Shown here in pieces: positions 42,898 through 56,259 of a stretch of 64,000 bases of DNA. Under the pieces are notes generated by a model that saw only the letters and a program-made list of their open reading frames with translations, was not told the origin of the DNA and made no database searches. The position numbers were made by a program, and so were the translations under genes. The first letter of the stretch is position 1. Every line of letters begins with the position of its first letter. This DNA is from Microcebus murinus (lineage: Eukaryota > Chordata > Mammalia > Primates > Cheirogaleidae), in assembly GCF_040939455.1 (NCBI RefSeq), contig NC_134124.1:32625138-32689137 (forward strand). The letters run 5' to 3'.

Positions 42898-43440
42898 ATG
42901 TCTAGGTCCTTCAAGTGTGGTCTTTTGAATCCAAATTTTACAGAACAAATCCTTTTATTAAAAGAGGTGCAGCAGAGAAAGATGAAGCTTTTCTTGCCTC
43001 CGCAGATGCCAAGTCATGCAGGCTGGTGTCAGTTCCAGCAGCCCAGGGACCACGGAGTTCTCCCCACCCCACCCCACGCTCAGGTCCCACTAAGGCAGTT
43101 GCGCAAAGCTTCCCTGGTAGAGTCTCTAGCACCTGAGGCAACTCCTCTGCTCAAATCCCACTGTGCTGGCTGGAAGGTGTGCTTGGCTCTCAGTCACAGG
43201 GTACACTCAGGGGAGTATCCACTATGGCTGCTCCTGCAGTCTGCGGGGGGGGGGGGTCATGTGAAGGCTGCTGCTGCAAAGCTGAGTCCCTTGCAGACCT
43301 GGCACCATGCACCTGAGAGCTCAGGGTGGTGTCGGCTCAGAAACAAGACCGACTGCCACCAGATGCTTACTGCGCCTGTTCTCTGGTGCAGTGACTATGC
43401 ACAGACTCTAGGCAGCTGTGGCGGTGGAGGGAGCTCGTGA
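42898..43440 (+). other. unrecognised 180-codon open frame in GC-rich sequence
   Basis: This is the longest uninterrupted frame in the window. It starts at MSRSFKCGLLNPNFTEQ, the first part of which overlaps the hAT fragment at 42,901. It then runs through GC-rich, glutamine- and leucine-rich sequence with no domain I know, and it includes a run of Gs at about 43,244. The sequence around it (to about 43,800) has the character of the GC-rich 5' region of a retroelement. The adjoining frame at 43,437-43,796 ends in the same block. No splice context, promoter or conserved motif supports a host gene. Confidence 0.3.
42901..42965 (+). mobile_element. short fragment of the hAT family seen at 8,483
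   Basis: It shares GAATCCAAATTTTACA and ACAAATCCTTTTATT, and the preceding TCTAGGTCCTT, with 8,525-8,584. It is a second, strongly truncated copy of the same transposon family. Confidence 0.6.
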
Positions 43441-44218
43441 AACTCGAGCACTCTATTCTCCTAATCTTCCCCACATGGAGCTGCCTCCCCACAGATCACT
43501 TAGATCTTGTCAAATGTATCATCCTGTCACCTTCTCCTTCACTCAGAATGTCCTGCCTCACTTCTCTGTGGTTTCACAATGTTCCTTCTGAGAAGGGCTA
43601 TGCAAAGTTAGGCATCTGCCTGCAGTTTACACTCCTTTCCTTGAGAGCAGCATTCTTGTGGCTGCTTCTATTCTATCATCTTCTCCATCCAGCCCAAGCT
43701 GTGTTTTTCTTAAGGCCCTACAGACCAAAGCTGGACAGCAGAGACTTCAAGAGAAATAACAGCAACTTGTATATAAACAGTCCTTGTGCATGCTAACGTG
43801 GACTTCTCAGAAAATTCACTGAAACACCCAATATAAACTGCAAAGCAGGAAAAAATCTGTCAGATTGCCACTATCTGCTCTTGCTTCATCTGAAGATGCT
43901 TCAAGCTCAACATCTAAAAATCTTTTCCACTGGCTGCCCTCTGGACTGAAAGACTGAGTTTGTAGTTCGTTCTAACCATTAACCTTTGTTTTTCTTTTGT
44001 TTCCATAAAAATGCCTCTTGCTACATATCTGATTGCTTACATCACATAGAGGCCTGACTTTGGCGGAAGCCCGTGTGCAACAGCACTGCCTGAAATGAGA
44101 ACTGTTTAGCAGGACTGGCCGATTCTCAGGACCGAGAGCTCGTTTAATGGCTTATTAGATGACCAACCAACCCAATTTCTGGACTGCAAAGCTTCTTGGA
44201 AGTTTCATACCAAAGGAA

Positions 44219-44895
44219 TGATGGATTTCAGAAAATAGTACCCCAAAATGAAGGCCTCAGAAGCAAAAGTTTTTCTCTGACTTCCTGTCTACTGCCTCTA
44301 AGTTCTGTTCTTCCCTGAGGCTAGCCATAAAAACTAGAATCTTGTCTTTCCCAAGGCAGGTCATAGAAGCCGGAACCCCTTTTCCTGAAAGCCAGCCATA
44401 AAACCTAAAATTATTCTGTGCAAGAACTGGCTGTAAAGAAATTATCTGACCTACCTTGTCTGACAGTAGTAGGTCATAAGACCCCCATTGCAGAGATGGC
44501 CCTGCCCCATACCCAGAAGGAAGGAAGGTATTCTCAGAGAGGCCAAAAAGAACCTAGACAGACAGACAGGCCTTGCTAGGTTTCCCCCACGCAGTCTAAT
44601 TAGCATTTAGATCATACCCTTTTTTTCCAATCATATTTCTATACTGCTGTACATACTTTTTTGAACCTTGCATAAAATGGACAATTTCCACTGTGTCTTT
44701 GAGTTTTCACTCTGAAGGCTCCCATGTATACACATCAGATAAAAATTTGTTTGTCTTTTCTCCTTTTTTAAAAAAAGAAAATCTAGCTTCTATCCCTCTT
44801 TCCTCTTTTATTCCTCTTTTGGTTCAATTTTATGGTTTATTTGTTTTTTCTTACATGAAGGGTATAGACAGGTAGGTAGGTAGACTCCTAATTCC
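44219..44895 (+). mobile_element. ERV1-type LTR (MER4-like), degenerate
   Basis: It has the order of MER4-like LTR blocks: AGTACCCCAAAATGAAGGCC, CAGAAGCAAAAGTTTTTC, TAAAAACTAGAATCTTGTC, GAAATTATCTGACCTACC, GCATAAAATGGACAATTTCC and CACTCTGAAGGCTCCCATG. It is an old endogenous retroviral LTR with no viral genes. The 3' part has decayed into A- and T-rich sequence and a GTAG repeat at about 44,870. Confidence 0.7.
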
Positions 44896-44904
44896 CTTTC
44901 TTAG

Positions 44905-45800
44905 ATAAGAAATTACCGAATGATTTCAGAGGAAGATGGTTGACAGGGATTCCAAAAGCCCATCCATCCCTCCACAAAGTAATCGTATTGGCTGATAAAC
45001 TGATAAGGACTATCAGCATCAATTTTATTGGAACTCTGGACACTAACCAAGGGTTTATAGCAGCCAAATGAACAGTTAGTCAAGAAAAAAATCAACTGAG
45101 TCTTGGCATTTAAGAAACTCTCTGATGAATCACTACTAGCTAGCCACCAAGTTAATGGAACAGAGCCTCCAGTGGCCACACACAAAAAAGCACACATTCT
45201 TTACCAAATTAGTGCTGAAAATATCACTAAACAACAGCAATAACTACAATGAGTAGCAACAATAATTGTTCGATTTTCAACACAAAATTACAAGGCATGC
45301 AAGAAATAAAGCATAGCTTATACATGGGGGAAAAAGAATATAAACCATTTGTGATGAAGCCCGGACATTGAACTTAATAGTCAAAAACTCTAAATCAACA
45401 TTTTGGAACTCTAAATCAACAAAGGAAACCATGGACAAAAAAACTAAAGGAAACTATGAGAACAATGCCAAATAGAAGCTGTCAATAATGAGATAGAAAT
45501 TATAAAAATGAACCAAATATAAACTCAGGAGTTCAATAACAAATGGAAAACTTACAAGACGAGTTCAACAGCAGATTAGAGTAGAAAGAGTCTGTGAGCT
45601 GGAATGCTGGTCAACTGAGATTAACCACGCTGAGGGGCAGAAACAAAACTGACCAGAGCCCAAGAGAACTGCAGTACACTATGAAGCATAGCAACATATG
45701 TATGATAGGAATCTCAGAAGGAGAGAAAAGAGAAAAACAGGAAAAAATATTTGTAGACATAATAGCCCCCAAAACCCAAATTTGATGAAAGACATTAGTA
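44905..45800 (+). mobile_element. L1M-type LINE, 5' region fragment
   Basis: GGAATCTCAGAAGGAGAGAA, AAATATTTGTAGACATAATA and ATTTGATGAAAGACATTAG are blocks of the 5'/ORF1 region of old L1 elements. It breaks off at an LTR-like insertion. Confidence 0.6.
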
Positions 45801-45814
45801 TATAAATGAGCCAA

Positions 45815-46325
45815 AGATGGCCTGTGTGTATTGGGTTCTAGCTTATTTCTTCACTGCATACTGTGAGACCCATTAGCTCAAAAGCCTGTCAGCACTAAAC
45901 TCAAATTTTTACACAACCAATTATTTTTAAAATAGCCCAAACAAGGATTATTAGACATTTAGATCCTACCTGTTTTAGCATACTCAGAAAAACCTCACCC
46001 CACATCAGCTCTTGCCTACTGATAAGGGAGAATCTTGCAGTTATAAGATCCTAAACCACCGCTACTGCTTGGAGTTCTCTAACGCAGAGACACCTACCTA
46101 AACATGTAACTCCCCTTCTGTCCTAGGAGTTCCTTTGCCCTCTTCCCTTTCTGGATGGCCCTGTGCTGCTGTAGGGTCTGGACAATCTGCTGTGAAGGAC
46201 TTCCTTTCTTATGCAACCCTGTCCAAATACCACCCAATAAAACTTTTGTGTCTCATAATCGTATCTTTTTTCTTGATCAGACCCCAAATCCCTGGAACTC
46301 CCTGCAAACGTGAGTCTGCAAATCT
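45815..46325 (+). mobile_element. probable ERV1-type LTR within L1
   Basis: This segment interrupts L1 sequence and ends with LTR-like features: AATAAAACTTTTGTGTCTC as a poly(A) signal region, then GACCCCAAATCCCTGGAACT. The exact ends and target duplication could not be fixed. There is no viral gene. Confidence 0.45.
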
Positions 46326-47762
46326 AAGAAGGACATAGAATGATAAAGGGTTAATTCATCAAGAGGTGTAACAATTATAAACATGCACCTAACAAGTGAG
46401 CCCCAAAATATCTGAAACAAAAACTGAAAGAATGAAAGGGAGAAATAGTTAAATAATAGAGACTTCAGCACCCCACATTCAATAATAGAAAGAATAACTA
46501 AATATAAAGAAAAAAAATAGAAGACTTGAATAATATTATAAAGCAATTAGACATAATAATAGACATATGTAGAACACTCCACCTAATAGAATACACATTC
46601 TTCTTAACCGTACATGAAACATTATACAGGAGAGACCATATGCTTGGCCACAGATGAAGTCTCAGTAAATTTAAAAAGTTGAATTCACACCAAGTATCTT
46701 CTCTGATTATATAAAATGAAATTAGAAATCAACAACCAGGAAATCTGGAAAATTCACAAACATGTAGAAATAAAACAACACACTTTTAAACCACCAATGG
46801 CTCAAAGAAGAAATCACTTTAAAGATGAATTTTAAAATACTTTAAGATGAATGAAAATGACAATATAACATAGAACTTAGGAGGTGTAGCAAAAGCAAAA
46901 GTGCTCAGTGGGAAATGTATAGTTATAAATGCCTACATTTAAAAAATTAAAAATATCTCAAAATAACTTTATACCTTAGGGAACTCTAAAAAAAAAAAAA
47001 AAAAAAAAGATAGAAATCTAAACCAAAAGCTAGCAGAAGGAAGAAAATAGATGATTTGAGCAGAAATAAATGAAAGAGAATATAAAAACAATAGAACCTA
47101 TGGAACCAAAAGTTTATTCTTTGAAAAAATCAACAAAATTGACAAACTTTTAGCTAGACTGACCAAGGAAAAAGGAGAGAAGACTCAAATTACTAAAATG
47201 AATAAAAGTGGATCATCTTTTGACAGTGAATCATCTGTCAATATTACAGAAAAAAAAGAGTTATGAGAACACTATGAAAAATTACAAGTTAGATATGCTA
47301 AATGAAATGGTTAAATTCCTAGAATCAAACTACTAAAAGTTACTCAAGAAGAAATAAAATATCTGAATAGAACTATAAGAAAAAGAAGAAATCAAATCAA
47401 AAAAACTTCTGAAAAGAAAATCCCAGGACCTGACTTTGCTAGTAAACTCTACCAAATGCTTAAAGAAGGGCTAATCTTTCTAAAACTAATCTTTCTCAAA
47501 TTCTTCCCCAAAATAGAAGAGAAAGCATTTCCTAACTCATTCTATGAGGCAATTATCACCCTGATACCAAAGCCAAAGACATCAGAAGAAAAAAAAAAAA
47601 GAACTACACACCAATATGTTATGAATATGGATGCAAAAATGCACAACAAAATACTAGCAAACTCAATCCAGTAGCCTACTAAAAGGATAATACACCATGA
47701 CCAAATGGGATTTGTCCCAGGAATGCAAGGGTGGATCAAAATAATAAAATTAATGTAATATA

Positions 47763-48203
47763 CTATATTACTTTTTGAGGGCTGACATAATGAATTACCA
47801 CAAATTGAGTTGCTTAAAACAATAGAAATTTACTGTTTCACAGTTCTGGAGGCTAGAAGTCTAAAATCGAGTCATTGACAGGGCCATGCTCCCCCTGAAT
47901 GCTGTAGGGAAGAAATCTTTCTTAGCTGTTGGCGGTTCCCAGCAATCTTTGGCATTCCATGCCTTGTAGATGCATCACTCCAATCCCTGCCTCTATCTTC
48001 ACATAGCCCATGTCTTTCTGTGTCCTCTCCTCTTCTTTTAAGGACATTAGTCATTGGATTTAGAGCCCACTTTAACCCAATATGATCTCATCTTGATCCT
48101 TAATTAATTAAACCTGCAAAGACCTTTTTTCTAAATAAGATCACATTCTGAGGTTATGGGTAGATGAATTTTGGGGGAATACTCTTCAACCTACTGCATA
48201 CAC
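47763..48203 (+). mobile_element. ERVL-type LTR-like repeat, copy 2
   Basis: It shares the blocks of the copies at 12,234 and 48,869: ACAATAGAAATTTACTG, CACAGTTCTGGAGGC, CCCATGTCTTTCTGTGTCC and GACATTAGTCATTGGATTTA. It lies inside L1 ORF2. Confidence 0.6.
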
Positions 48204-48868
48204 CATGTTAATGGAATAAAGGGGAGGAAGCCCCAACACGATCATCTCGGTTGATACAGAAAAAAACATTTGACAAAATCCGACACCTTTTCATGATTTA
48301 AGAAAACACCCAACAAACTAGGAATAGAAGCCTCACAGCTAACATCATGCTTACTGATGAAAGACTGAAAGCATTTCCCCTAATTTCAGGAACTAGAAAG
48401 GATGGTCTCTCTTGCTACTTCTATTCAACATTATATGAAATTGATAGCCAGGGAAGTTAGTCAGGGGGAAAAAGGCATCCAAATCAGAAAGGCTGAAGTA
48501 AAAATATTTATATTCACAAATGACATGATCTTACACATAGAAAATACTGAAGAATTCCCCCACAAAAATATTAAAGCTAATAAATGATTTCAGTAAAGTT
48601 ACAGTATAAAAGAAAAACATACAAAAATAGGTTATATTTTTATACATAGCAATGAATAATTATAAAATGAAATTAAGAAGACAACTCCATTTAAATAGCA
48701 CCACAAAGGGCAAACTCTTAGGAATAAATTTAACCAAGAAAGTGAAACTTTTACATACTGAAAACTATAAAACATTATTGAAAGAAATTTAAAGATGTAA
48801 ATAAATGGAAAGACACCCCATGTGTGGATTCAAAGACTTAATATTGTTAAGATGGCAATACTTCCAAT

Positions 48869-49227
48869 ACTTTCTTAGTCAGTTGGGCTGCTATAACAAA
48901 TTACTGTTCACTGGGTGGCTTAAACAACTGACATTTATTCTCACAGTTCTAAATGATGGGAAGTTCAAGATCAAAGTGCCAGAAAATCCATTATCTGCTG
49001 AGGGTCCACTTTCTAATTTGCAGATGGCAATCTTCTTGTATCATCACTGGTAGTGAAGAGCAGAGACAGAGAGCCAGCTTGTGCCTGATAAGGGCTCTGG
49101 TCCTATGGGGGTGGAGCCCTCATGGTCTAATTACATCCGAAAGGCCCCACCTCCTCCTACCATCCTATAGGGGGTTAGCATTTCAACATATGAATTTGAG
49201 GAAGGTGTAACACATTCAGGCCATAAC
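48869..49227 (+). mobile_element. ERVL-type LTR-like repeat, copy 3
   Basis: GGGCTGCTATAACAAATTAC, GGTGGCTTAAACAACTGACA, GCATTTCAACATATGAATTT and GGCCATAACA match the family order. It also interrupts L1 ORF2, which resumes at ACTACCCAAAGTGG. Confidence 0.6.
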
Positions 49228-49524
49228 ACTACCCAAAGTGGTCTACATATTCAATGTAATTCCTAACAAAACCCCAATGTCTTTTTTTGCAGAAAACTTG
49301 ATTCTAAAATTTATACAGAATTGCAAGAGACCCAATAGCCAAAACAATCTTGAAAATGAACAGAATTGGAAGACTCATACATTACTGTTTCTAAACTTTC
49401 TACATAGCTACAGGAAATAAAACAATGTGGCACTGGCATAAAGATAGACATAAAGATCAATGGAATAAAACTGAGAAATAAACCTGTACATGTATGGTCA
49501 ATTGATTTTTAACAGAGGTTCCAA

Positions 49525-49938
49525 TGTGAGGGGTTGAGACATTGCATACCTGCAAGGCCCACACCCCAGTGAAGCCGGAACTAACATCCGGCTTCTGAAA
49601 ACTGTTGCTTGCTTGCCATGGAAACCGTTGCTTGCTTGCTTGTTTGCGCCAACTTTGCATTGTTCGAACCCCTGTATAGTGGGGCTACCAGCCAACCAAT
49701 CATGTTAAAGGTCAATGCATGATCCACGCGTGATCAGCCACTGCATAGCATGCACCATAGGGATAAAAGGCACGCTGCAACCCCAGTTGGGGTCCTTGCC
49801 TACCAGAGTGGCCACTGCGTTGGTGCTCAAGGCTTGAACCCTGGCTAGCCAGAAAATAAACTCCTCTTGAGTGTTTGCATCCTCGGTGTCTCTGCCTCTC
49901 TGTTGGGTGGGGTGGTGAAAGGTAGTCGACTCCCAACA
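49525..49938 (+). mobile_element. solo LTR of ERV1 type with perfect target duplication
   Basis: A 414-bp LTR starting TGTGAGGGGTTGAG and ending CTCCCAACA, flanked on both sides by CCAA, the 4-bp duplication typical of ERV1. It carries a TATA-like GATAAAAGG at 49,762-49,770 and AATAAA at 49,855-49,860. It is inserted in L1 ORF2 sequence, which resumes exactly after the duplication. No internal viral genes are present; the proviral body was lost by recombination between LTRs. Confidence 0.9.
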
Positions 49939-51257
49939 CCAAGACCATTCAATGGAGAGACAAATAGTCTCTTCAACAAAGAATACAAAAGAATGAAGTA
50001 GGATCTTACACCACATTATATGTAAATTTAGAATAACTATCATTAATATACCAAGGACTTTAATGGAAAAGTGGATAGCAATCAAGAACAGAAGGATTAT
50101 GTAAGCCAAGAGACAAACTATAATAAAGAATCAAAAGGAAATGGTAGAAATCAAAAACACTGTGGCAGAAATGCAGAATGCCATTGATGGGCTCATCATT
50201 GGACATGGCCAAGGAAAGAATCATTAAGCTTGAAGATATGTCAATAGAAACTTTTCAAACTGAAAAGCAAAGAGAAAAAGGAATGAAAAAAACCCCAGAA
50301 TATCCAACAACTGTGGAACAATTTAAAAAGGCATAAATTACATGTAACGGGATTAGTAAAAGGAGAAGAGATAGGAAAAGGAACAGAAAAAATATTTGAA
50401 ATAATAATGGCTAACAATTTTCTGAAATCAATGTACCAAACTATCAATTCACAAAGCTCAGACAACATCAAACAGGATAAATATTTTAAAAATCTACATC
50501 TACATGTAGGTTTATCATATTAAAACTACAAAAAAAAATCAAAGACAAAGAAAAAATCTTGCAAGAAGCCAGAGGGGAAAAAATATTTTACCTATAAAGA
50601 AACAAAGATGAGAATTCTATCAGACTTTTCTTCAGAAACTATTCAAGGAAAAATAGAGTTGAATAAGATAAAGTGTTGGAATTTAAAAAAGCAACCTAGA
50701 ATTCTGCACCTGGTGAAATTATCCTTTAAAAATGAAAAAAAGAAATATTTTCTCAGAAGAAAAAAGTGAGAGAATTTATCACCAGTAGACTTGCTTTGCA
50801 AGAAATACTCAAAGAAGTTCTAAGTTAAGAAAAATGACATAGGTCTGAAACTTGGGTTTACATAAAGAATGGAAGAGCTTTAGACAAGGAATAAATGAAG
50901 ATAAAACCTTTTATTTTTCTTATTTTAATTGATCTAACAGCTGACAATTTGTTCAAAATAATAGCAACAATGTATTGGATAGAATACAAAAAGGAAACAA
51001 AGAAAAAAGGTGATGAATAGAAAACAGTTATAAATATGGTAGATATTAGTCTGACTATATCAAAATGACCTTAAATGTGAATGCTCAAAACACACCAATT
51101 AAAAGACAACCTGTTGGAGTAGATTCAAATAACAAACAAAAAATAAGACCCAAATATATGTTGTCTACAAGAATACCAGTTTAAAGACACAGATAAATTA
51201 AAAGTAAAGGGATAGAGACAGACATACCATGCTAGTACTTATCAAAACAAGCTGCAG

Positions 51258-51610
<353 letters not shown>

Positions 51611-53582
51611 CTATATTAATTTTAGACAAAGCAAACCTCATAGTAAGGACAATTATCAGGGATAAAATACATAATGATAAAAGGGTCAATTTTCCAAGAG
51701 GATATAACATACTTAATGTATATGTGCCTAAGAACACAGTATCAAAATACACGAGGCAAAATTAGGAGAACTTCAAGCAGAAATAGACAACCTTATTATC
51801 ATATTTGAAGACTTAAACACCTATCATTAGTTGACAGATCCAGCAGTCAAAGAATCAATGAGTGTATAGTTGAACTGAACACACCATCAATCTACTAGGT
51901 GTCATTGACACTTACAGAACAATCACAGAATACACATTCCTGTCAGCTTCACATGGAACATCCACCAAGATAGAGCACATCTGAGGCCACAAACACACGT
52001 TAATAAATGTAAATGAATAGAAATCATACAAAGTATACCGTCATACCGCAATGAAATTAAACCAGAAATCAATAACAGATAGCTAGAAATATCCTAAAAT
52101 AGTGGGAAATTAAACAACATACTTTTAAATAACATGAGTTGAAGTCTCAAGAGAAATTTTTTTAAAAATTTAAACTCATGGAAATGAAAACACAATTTAC
52201 CAAAATTATGGATACAGTAAAAGAAGTGCTTCAGGGGAAATTTATCACATGGAATGCATAGAGTAAAACTGTCAGAAGACCTAAAAATCAATCATCTAAC
52301 TTTCCACCTTAGGAAACTAGAAAAAATTATACCCTAAATAAGCAGAAGAAAATAAACAATAAAAATTAGAGCAGAAATCAATGAAATTGAAAACAGAAAA
52401 TCAATAGAGAAAGCCAAGGAAACCAAAAGCTGGTTCTTTGAGAAGATCAATAAATTGATAGACTTATAGCCAGGCTAACAAAGAAAAAAGAGAGAAAATA
52501 TGAATTACTAGTACTAGAAATAAAAGTCATCACTACTGATCCCATGGACATTAAAAGGATACTGAAGGAATATTGCAAAGAACTCTATGCCCACAAATCT
52601 GAAAACTTAGATGAAATGGGCCACTTCCTTGAAAGACACAATCTTCCATAACTCACATGAGGAGAATTAGATAATCTGAGTAGGGTTATAATTACTAAAT
52701 AAAAGGATCAGTTATTAATTACCTTCCAAAACAGAAAGCACTAAGCTCTGCTTCACTGGAGAACTCTATTAAATACTTAAAGAAATATTTTTCCCAAGTC
52801 TCTACAATCTCTTCCAGAAAACAGAAGCAGAGAGAACACTTCCTAACTTATTCTATAAAGCTAGCATTACCCTAATGCCAAAACCAGACAAAAATGTTAC
52901 AAGAAAGGAATACTACAGACCAATACCTCTCATGAACATAGACATAAAAATCCTCAACAAAATATGAGGAAATTGAATCCAACAGTGTTCAAAAAGAATT
53001 ATATGCCATGACGAAATGGGATTTATTCCAGATATGCAAGGCTGGTTCAAGATTCAAAATCAATTAAATCATCACATCAACAAGACGAGGAAGAAAAATC
53101 ATGTGGTGATATCAATAGATGCAGAAAAAGCATTTGACAAAATCCAGCACCAACTTATGACAAAGACTCTCGGCAAACTAGGAATAGAAGGGAACTTTCA
53201 AAATTTTTAAAAGGACATCAACAAAATACCTGTAGCTAAACATCATGCTTAATGGTGACAAACTGGAAGATTGGGAACTTGGAAAGAATGTCTCCTGTCA
53301 CCACTCCTATTCAACACTGTACTGGAAGTTCTAGCTAATGCACTAAGACAAGAAAGGGAAATAAAGATATATAACCTTGAAAGAAGTAAATAAAACTGTT
53401 TTTGTTTGCAGATGGCATCATTATCCATGTAGAAAATCTTAACTAATCAATAAAAACACCTGCTGGAACTAATAAGTAATTACATAGCAAGTTTGTAGGA
53501 TATAGGTTAATGTGTAAAAGTCCATTGCTTTCCTGTCTACCAACAATGAACAAGTGGGATTTAAAATGTAAAACATAATACT

Positions 53583-53880
53583 GGCTGGGAACAGTGCCTC
53601 ATGCCTCTAAACCCAGCACTTTGGGAGGCCAAGGTGGGAGGATCACTTGAGGCCAGGAGTTCAAAATCATCCTGGGCAACATAGCAAGACCCTGTTTCTA
53701 CAAAAAATTTAAAAATTAGCAGGGTTTGGAGGCACATACCTGTAGTTCTGGCTGCTGAGGAGGCTGAGGCAGGAGGATCACTTGAGCCCAGGAATTTGAG
53801 GTTATGGTGAGCTAGATCATGCCATTGTTTTCAGTCTGGGTGACAGAGGGAGACCCTGCCTTAAAAAAAACAAACAAATA
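53583..53880 (+). mobile_element. AluJ-like element inside L1
   Basis: A dimeric Alu starting GGCTGGGAACAGTGCC, with the ancestral short middle linker (TAAAAATTAGCAGGG), no strepsirrhine insert and many substitutions. It is older than the Alu at 51,258. Confidence 0.92.
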
Positions 53881-54798
53881 AACAAAACCCAGCATAATAA
53901 CATTTAGACTATCATCCCCCAAAATGAAATAGTTATAAATCTAACAAAATATGTATGAGATATTTACATTTTTAATAGTTTTTCCTATATGAGGAAAAAC
54001 TTCAAGACTTTGAAGAAAGACATCAAAGAAGATCTAAATAAATGGAGAAATTAGTCTATGTTTATGGATAGGAAGACTCGGTATTGTTAAAATATCAATT
54101 CTTTCCAACTTGATCTTTAGATTCAAGTCGATCCAAATCAAAATTCTAGTAGGCTATCTTTTGATGTGAAACTGCTTCCAAGGTTTATATTGCAATGTGG
54201 AAGACCAACAATAGCCAACACAATATTGGAGAGAAATGAGGTTAGAGGACTGACAATCCCCAGCTTCAAGATTTAATATGAGCTACAGTAATCAACGTAA
54301 TGTGATGTTTGAGAAAGAATAGACTAGTAGATCAATGGAACAGATTAGAGAGCCCAGTAATAGATCCACACAAAGTCGACTGATCTTTAACCAAGGGGCA
54401 AAGCAAGTCAGTAGAGAACGGACAGCCTTTCCACAAATGGTGCTGGAACAACTGGACATCCACATGCAACACAAAATCACATCTAGACACAGAGCTCACA
54501 CATTTCAAGAAAAATAACTCCAAATGGATCATAGACCTAAATGTCAAATGCGAAAGTATACAACTTCTAGAGGATAACATAGTGGCCTTATGGCCATCAT
54601 TAATCTCATAGCCACACTATGTCTTGTATAGTATGCTACAGTGGGGTCCTATAAGACAAAAAACCCCAAAATATCAGAGGACTCAGAACTCCTTCCCCAT
54701 GAGCCCCAGCATTGACAACAAAGCTATTAATTAAAGACTGTATTTTGCTGCACTGACAGAGGGGGCGCCCTTTAACTGGGAACTGTGTAAAAATATAG

Positions 54799-55480
54799 CA
54801 GTCGCCCCTTACCTACGGTTTCACTTTCTGCAGTCTCAGTTACCCAAGGTCAACAATGGCCTGAAAATATTAAATGGAAAATTCCACAAATAAATAATTC
54901 ATAAGTTTTAAATTGCACACGCTTCTGAGTAGCGTGATGAAATCTCGTGCACTCCTGTTTTGATCCAGCTAGGATGTGAATCATCCTTTTGTTCAGTGTA
55001 TCCTACTGGCCCGGTAGTCCCTTAGCTGCCTCAGTTATCATATTGACTGTGGCAGTATCACAGCACTTGTGTTCAAGTCACCCTTATTTTACTTAATAAT
55101 GACCCCAAGCTGCAAGAATAGGGGTGGCAATTCAGATATGCTAAAGAGTGCTTCCTTTAAGTGAAAAGGTGACAGTTCTCAATAAGGAAAGAAAAAAAAT
55201 CATATGCTGAAGTTGCTAAGATCTACAGTAAGAACAAATCTACCTGTGAAATCGTGAAGAAGGAAAGAGAAATTCATGCTAGTTTTGCTGTCACACCTCA
55301 AACTGCAAAAGTTACAGCCACAGTGCATGATAAGTGCTTAGTTGAGACGGAAAGGCATTATATTCATGGTAGAAGACATGAACAGAAATGTGTTGTGATT
55401 GCCAGCCATTGTGTTCAGTATTGTATGCCGATTCAGGCATCCGCTGAGGGTCTTGGAATGTACCATTCAAGGCACTACTG
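54799..55480 (+). mobile_element. Tigger-type transposon with CENP-B-like transposase remnant
   Basis: The left end is CAGTCGCCCCTTACC; the right end reads CAGTAGTGCCTTGAA on the minus strand. Between them an internally deleted transposase can be followed, including KKEREIHASFAVTPQTAKV around 55,254. It corresponds to the N-terminal DNA-binding part of Tigger/pogo transposases (related to CENP-B). The catalytic part is missing. The family is likely Tigger4-like, but the name is tentative. Confidence 0.7.
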
Positions 55481-55740
55481 TACCCAAATTTCCATGACAT
55501 AAATAGGCAAAAAAACAAAACAAATCAACTAAAGCTATACAAAACTAGCACATGAAGGAAACAGAAAACGAGACTACCTCAGCTGATGACACCCCCCCCA
55601 ACACACGCATATCTTGCACACACAAAAGCCACATAAAGAGAAGTAAATTATAGCACAATATTCCAAACTGGGGAAATTGATCTTGGACACTTAAAACTAT
55701 TGGACTTTTAAAATAGAAAATACCCTCAAGAACTCAAGCA

Positions 55741-55764
55741 AAAAAAAAAAAAAAAAAAAAAAAA
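55741..55764. repeat. poly(A) tract of about 24 bases
   Basis: Uninterrupted A run. It may be the tail of a decayed retroelement, but no matching body was recognised upstream. Confidence 0.85.
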
Positions 55765-55983
55765 GATCAAATAACATAAAAGGCATGAGAAATAGTCTGA
55801 CATCAGACTTCCCCAAAACAACATTTGGAGGAAGGTATTAATGAGATAGCTTTTTTAAAATTCTTCAGGAAAATATAGTTAAGTTTCCTCCATGTAACCA
55901 AGGATTTTATTTGCATCAAAGGTACTCTTTACATATCAAGGCTATAAAAAAACAGTTTTAAACATGCTGGAATTCAGGGAATT

Positions 55984-56259
55984 TTGTATCCACAAACTCT
56001 CCTTGAGGAATCTTCTAGGATAATCATCTCAGCAAAGGATGACTGGGGAAACTTTTGCAAAAAGGATGGAAAGATTGAACAAATAACTAAATATATTGTG
56101 GATAACTGGGGCAAGGTTTCTCACTGCTGGAGAGAAGAGTTAAAATATGGAAAGGAGGAAGGCCAAAATGAACTCTGTGGTTGTAACAGTGGAAGGAGCC
56201 TTAGCATGACTAACTCCATGTTTGCTTCTGACCCCAAGTGGCAATATCGCTTAGGTTAA
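55984..56259 (+). other. unrecognised 91-codon open frame
   Basis: The frame encodes DDWGNFCKKDGKIEQITKYI and on to KVSHCWREELKYGKEEG. I do not recognise a family. It runs into the LTR at about 56,180, so its 3' part is LTR sequence. A retroelement origin is more likely than a host gene. Confidence 0.25.

Larger units (their letters stand above)
46325..50100 (+). mobile_element. degraded L1, ORF2 region, interrupted by three LTR-like insertions
   Basis: L1 ORF2 sequence continues in order across the interruptions at 47,763-48,203, 48,869-49,227 and 49,525-49,938. Readable parts include GATAAAGGGTTAATTCATCA (endonuclease region), TTTGTCCCAGGAATGCAAGG (reverse-transcriptase region) and GACCATTCAATGGAGAGAC (3' part of ORF2). 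Stops and frameshifts are frequent, and an A19 run lies at about 46,988. Confidence 0.85.
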
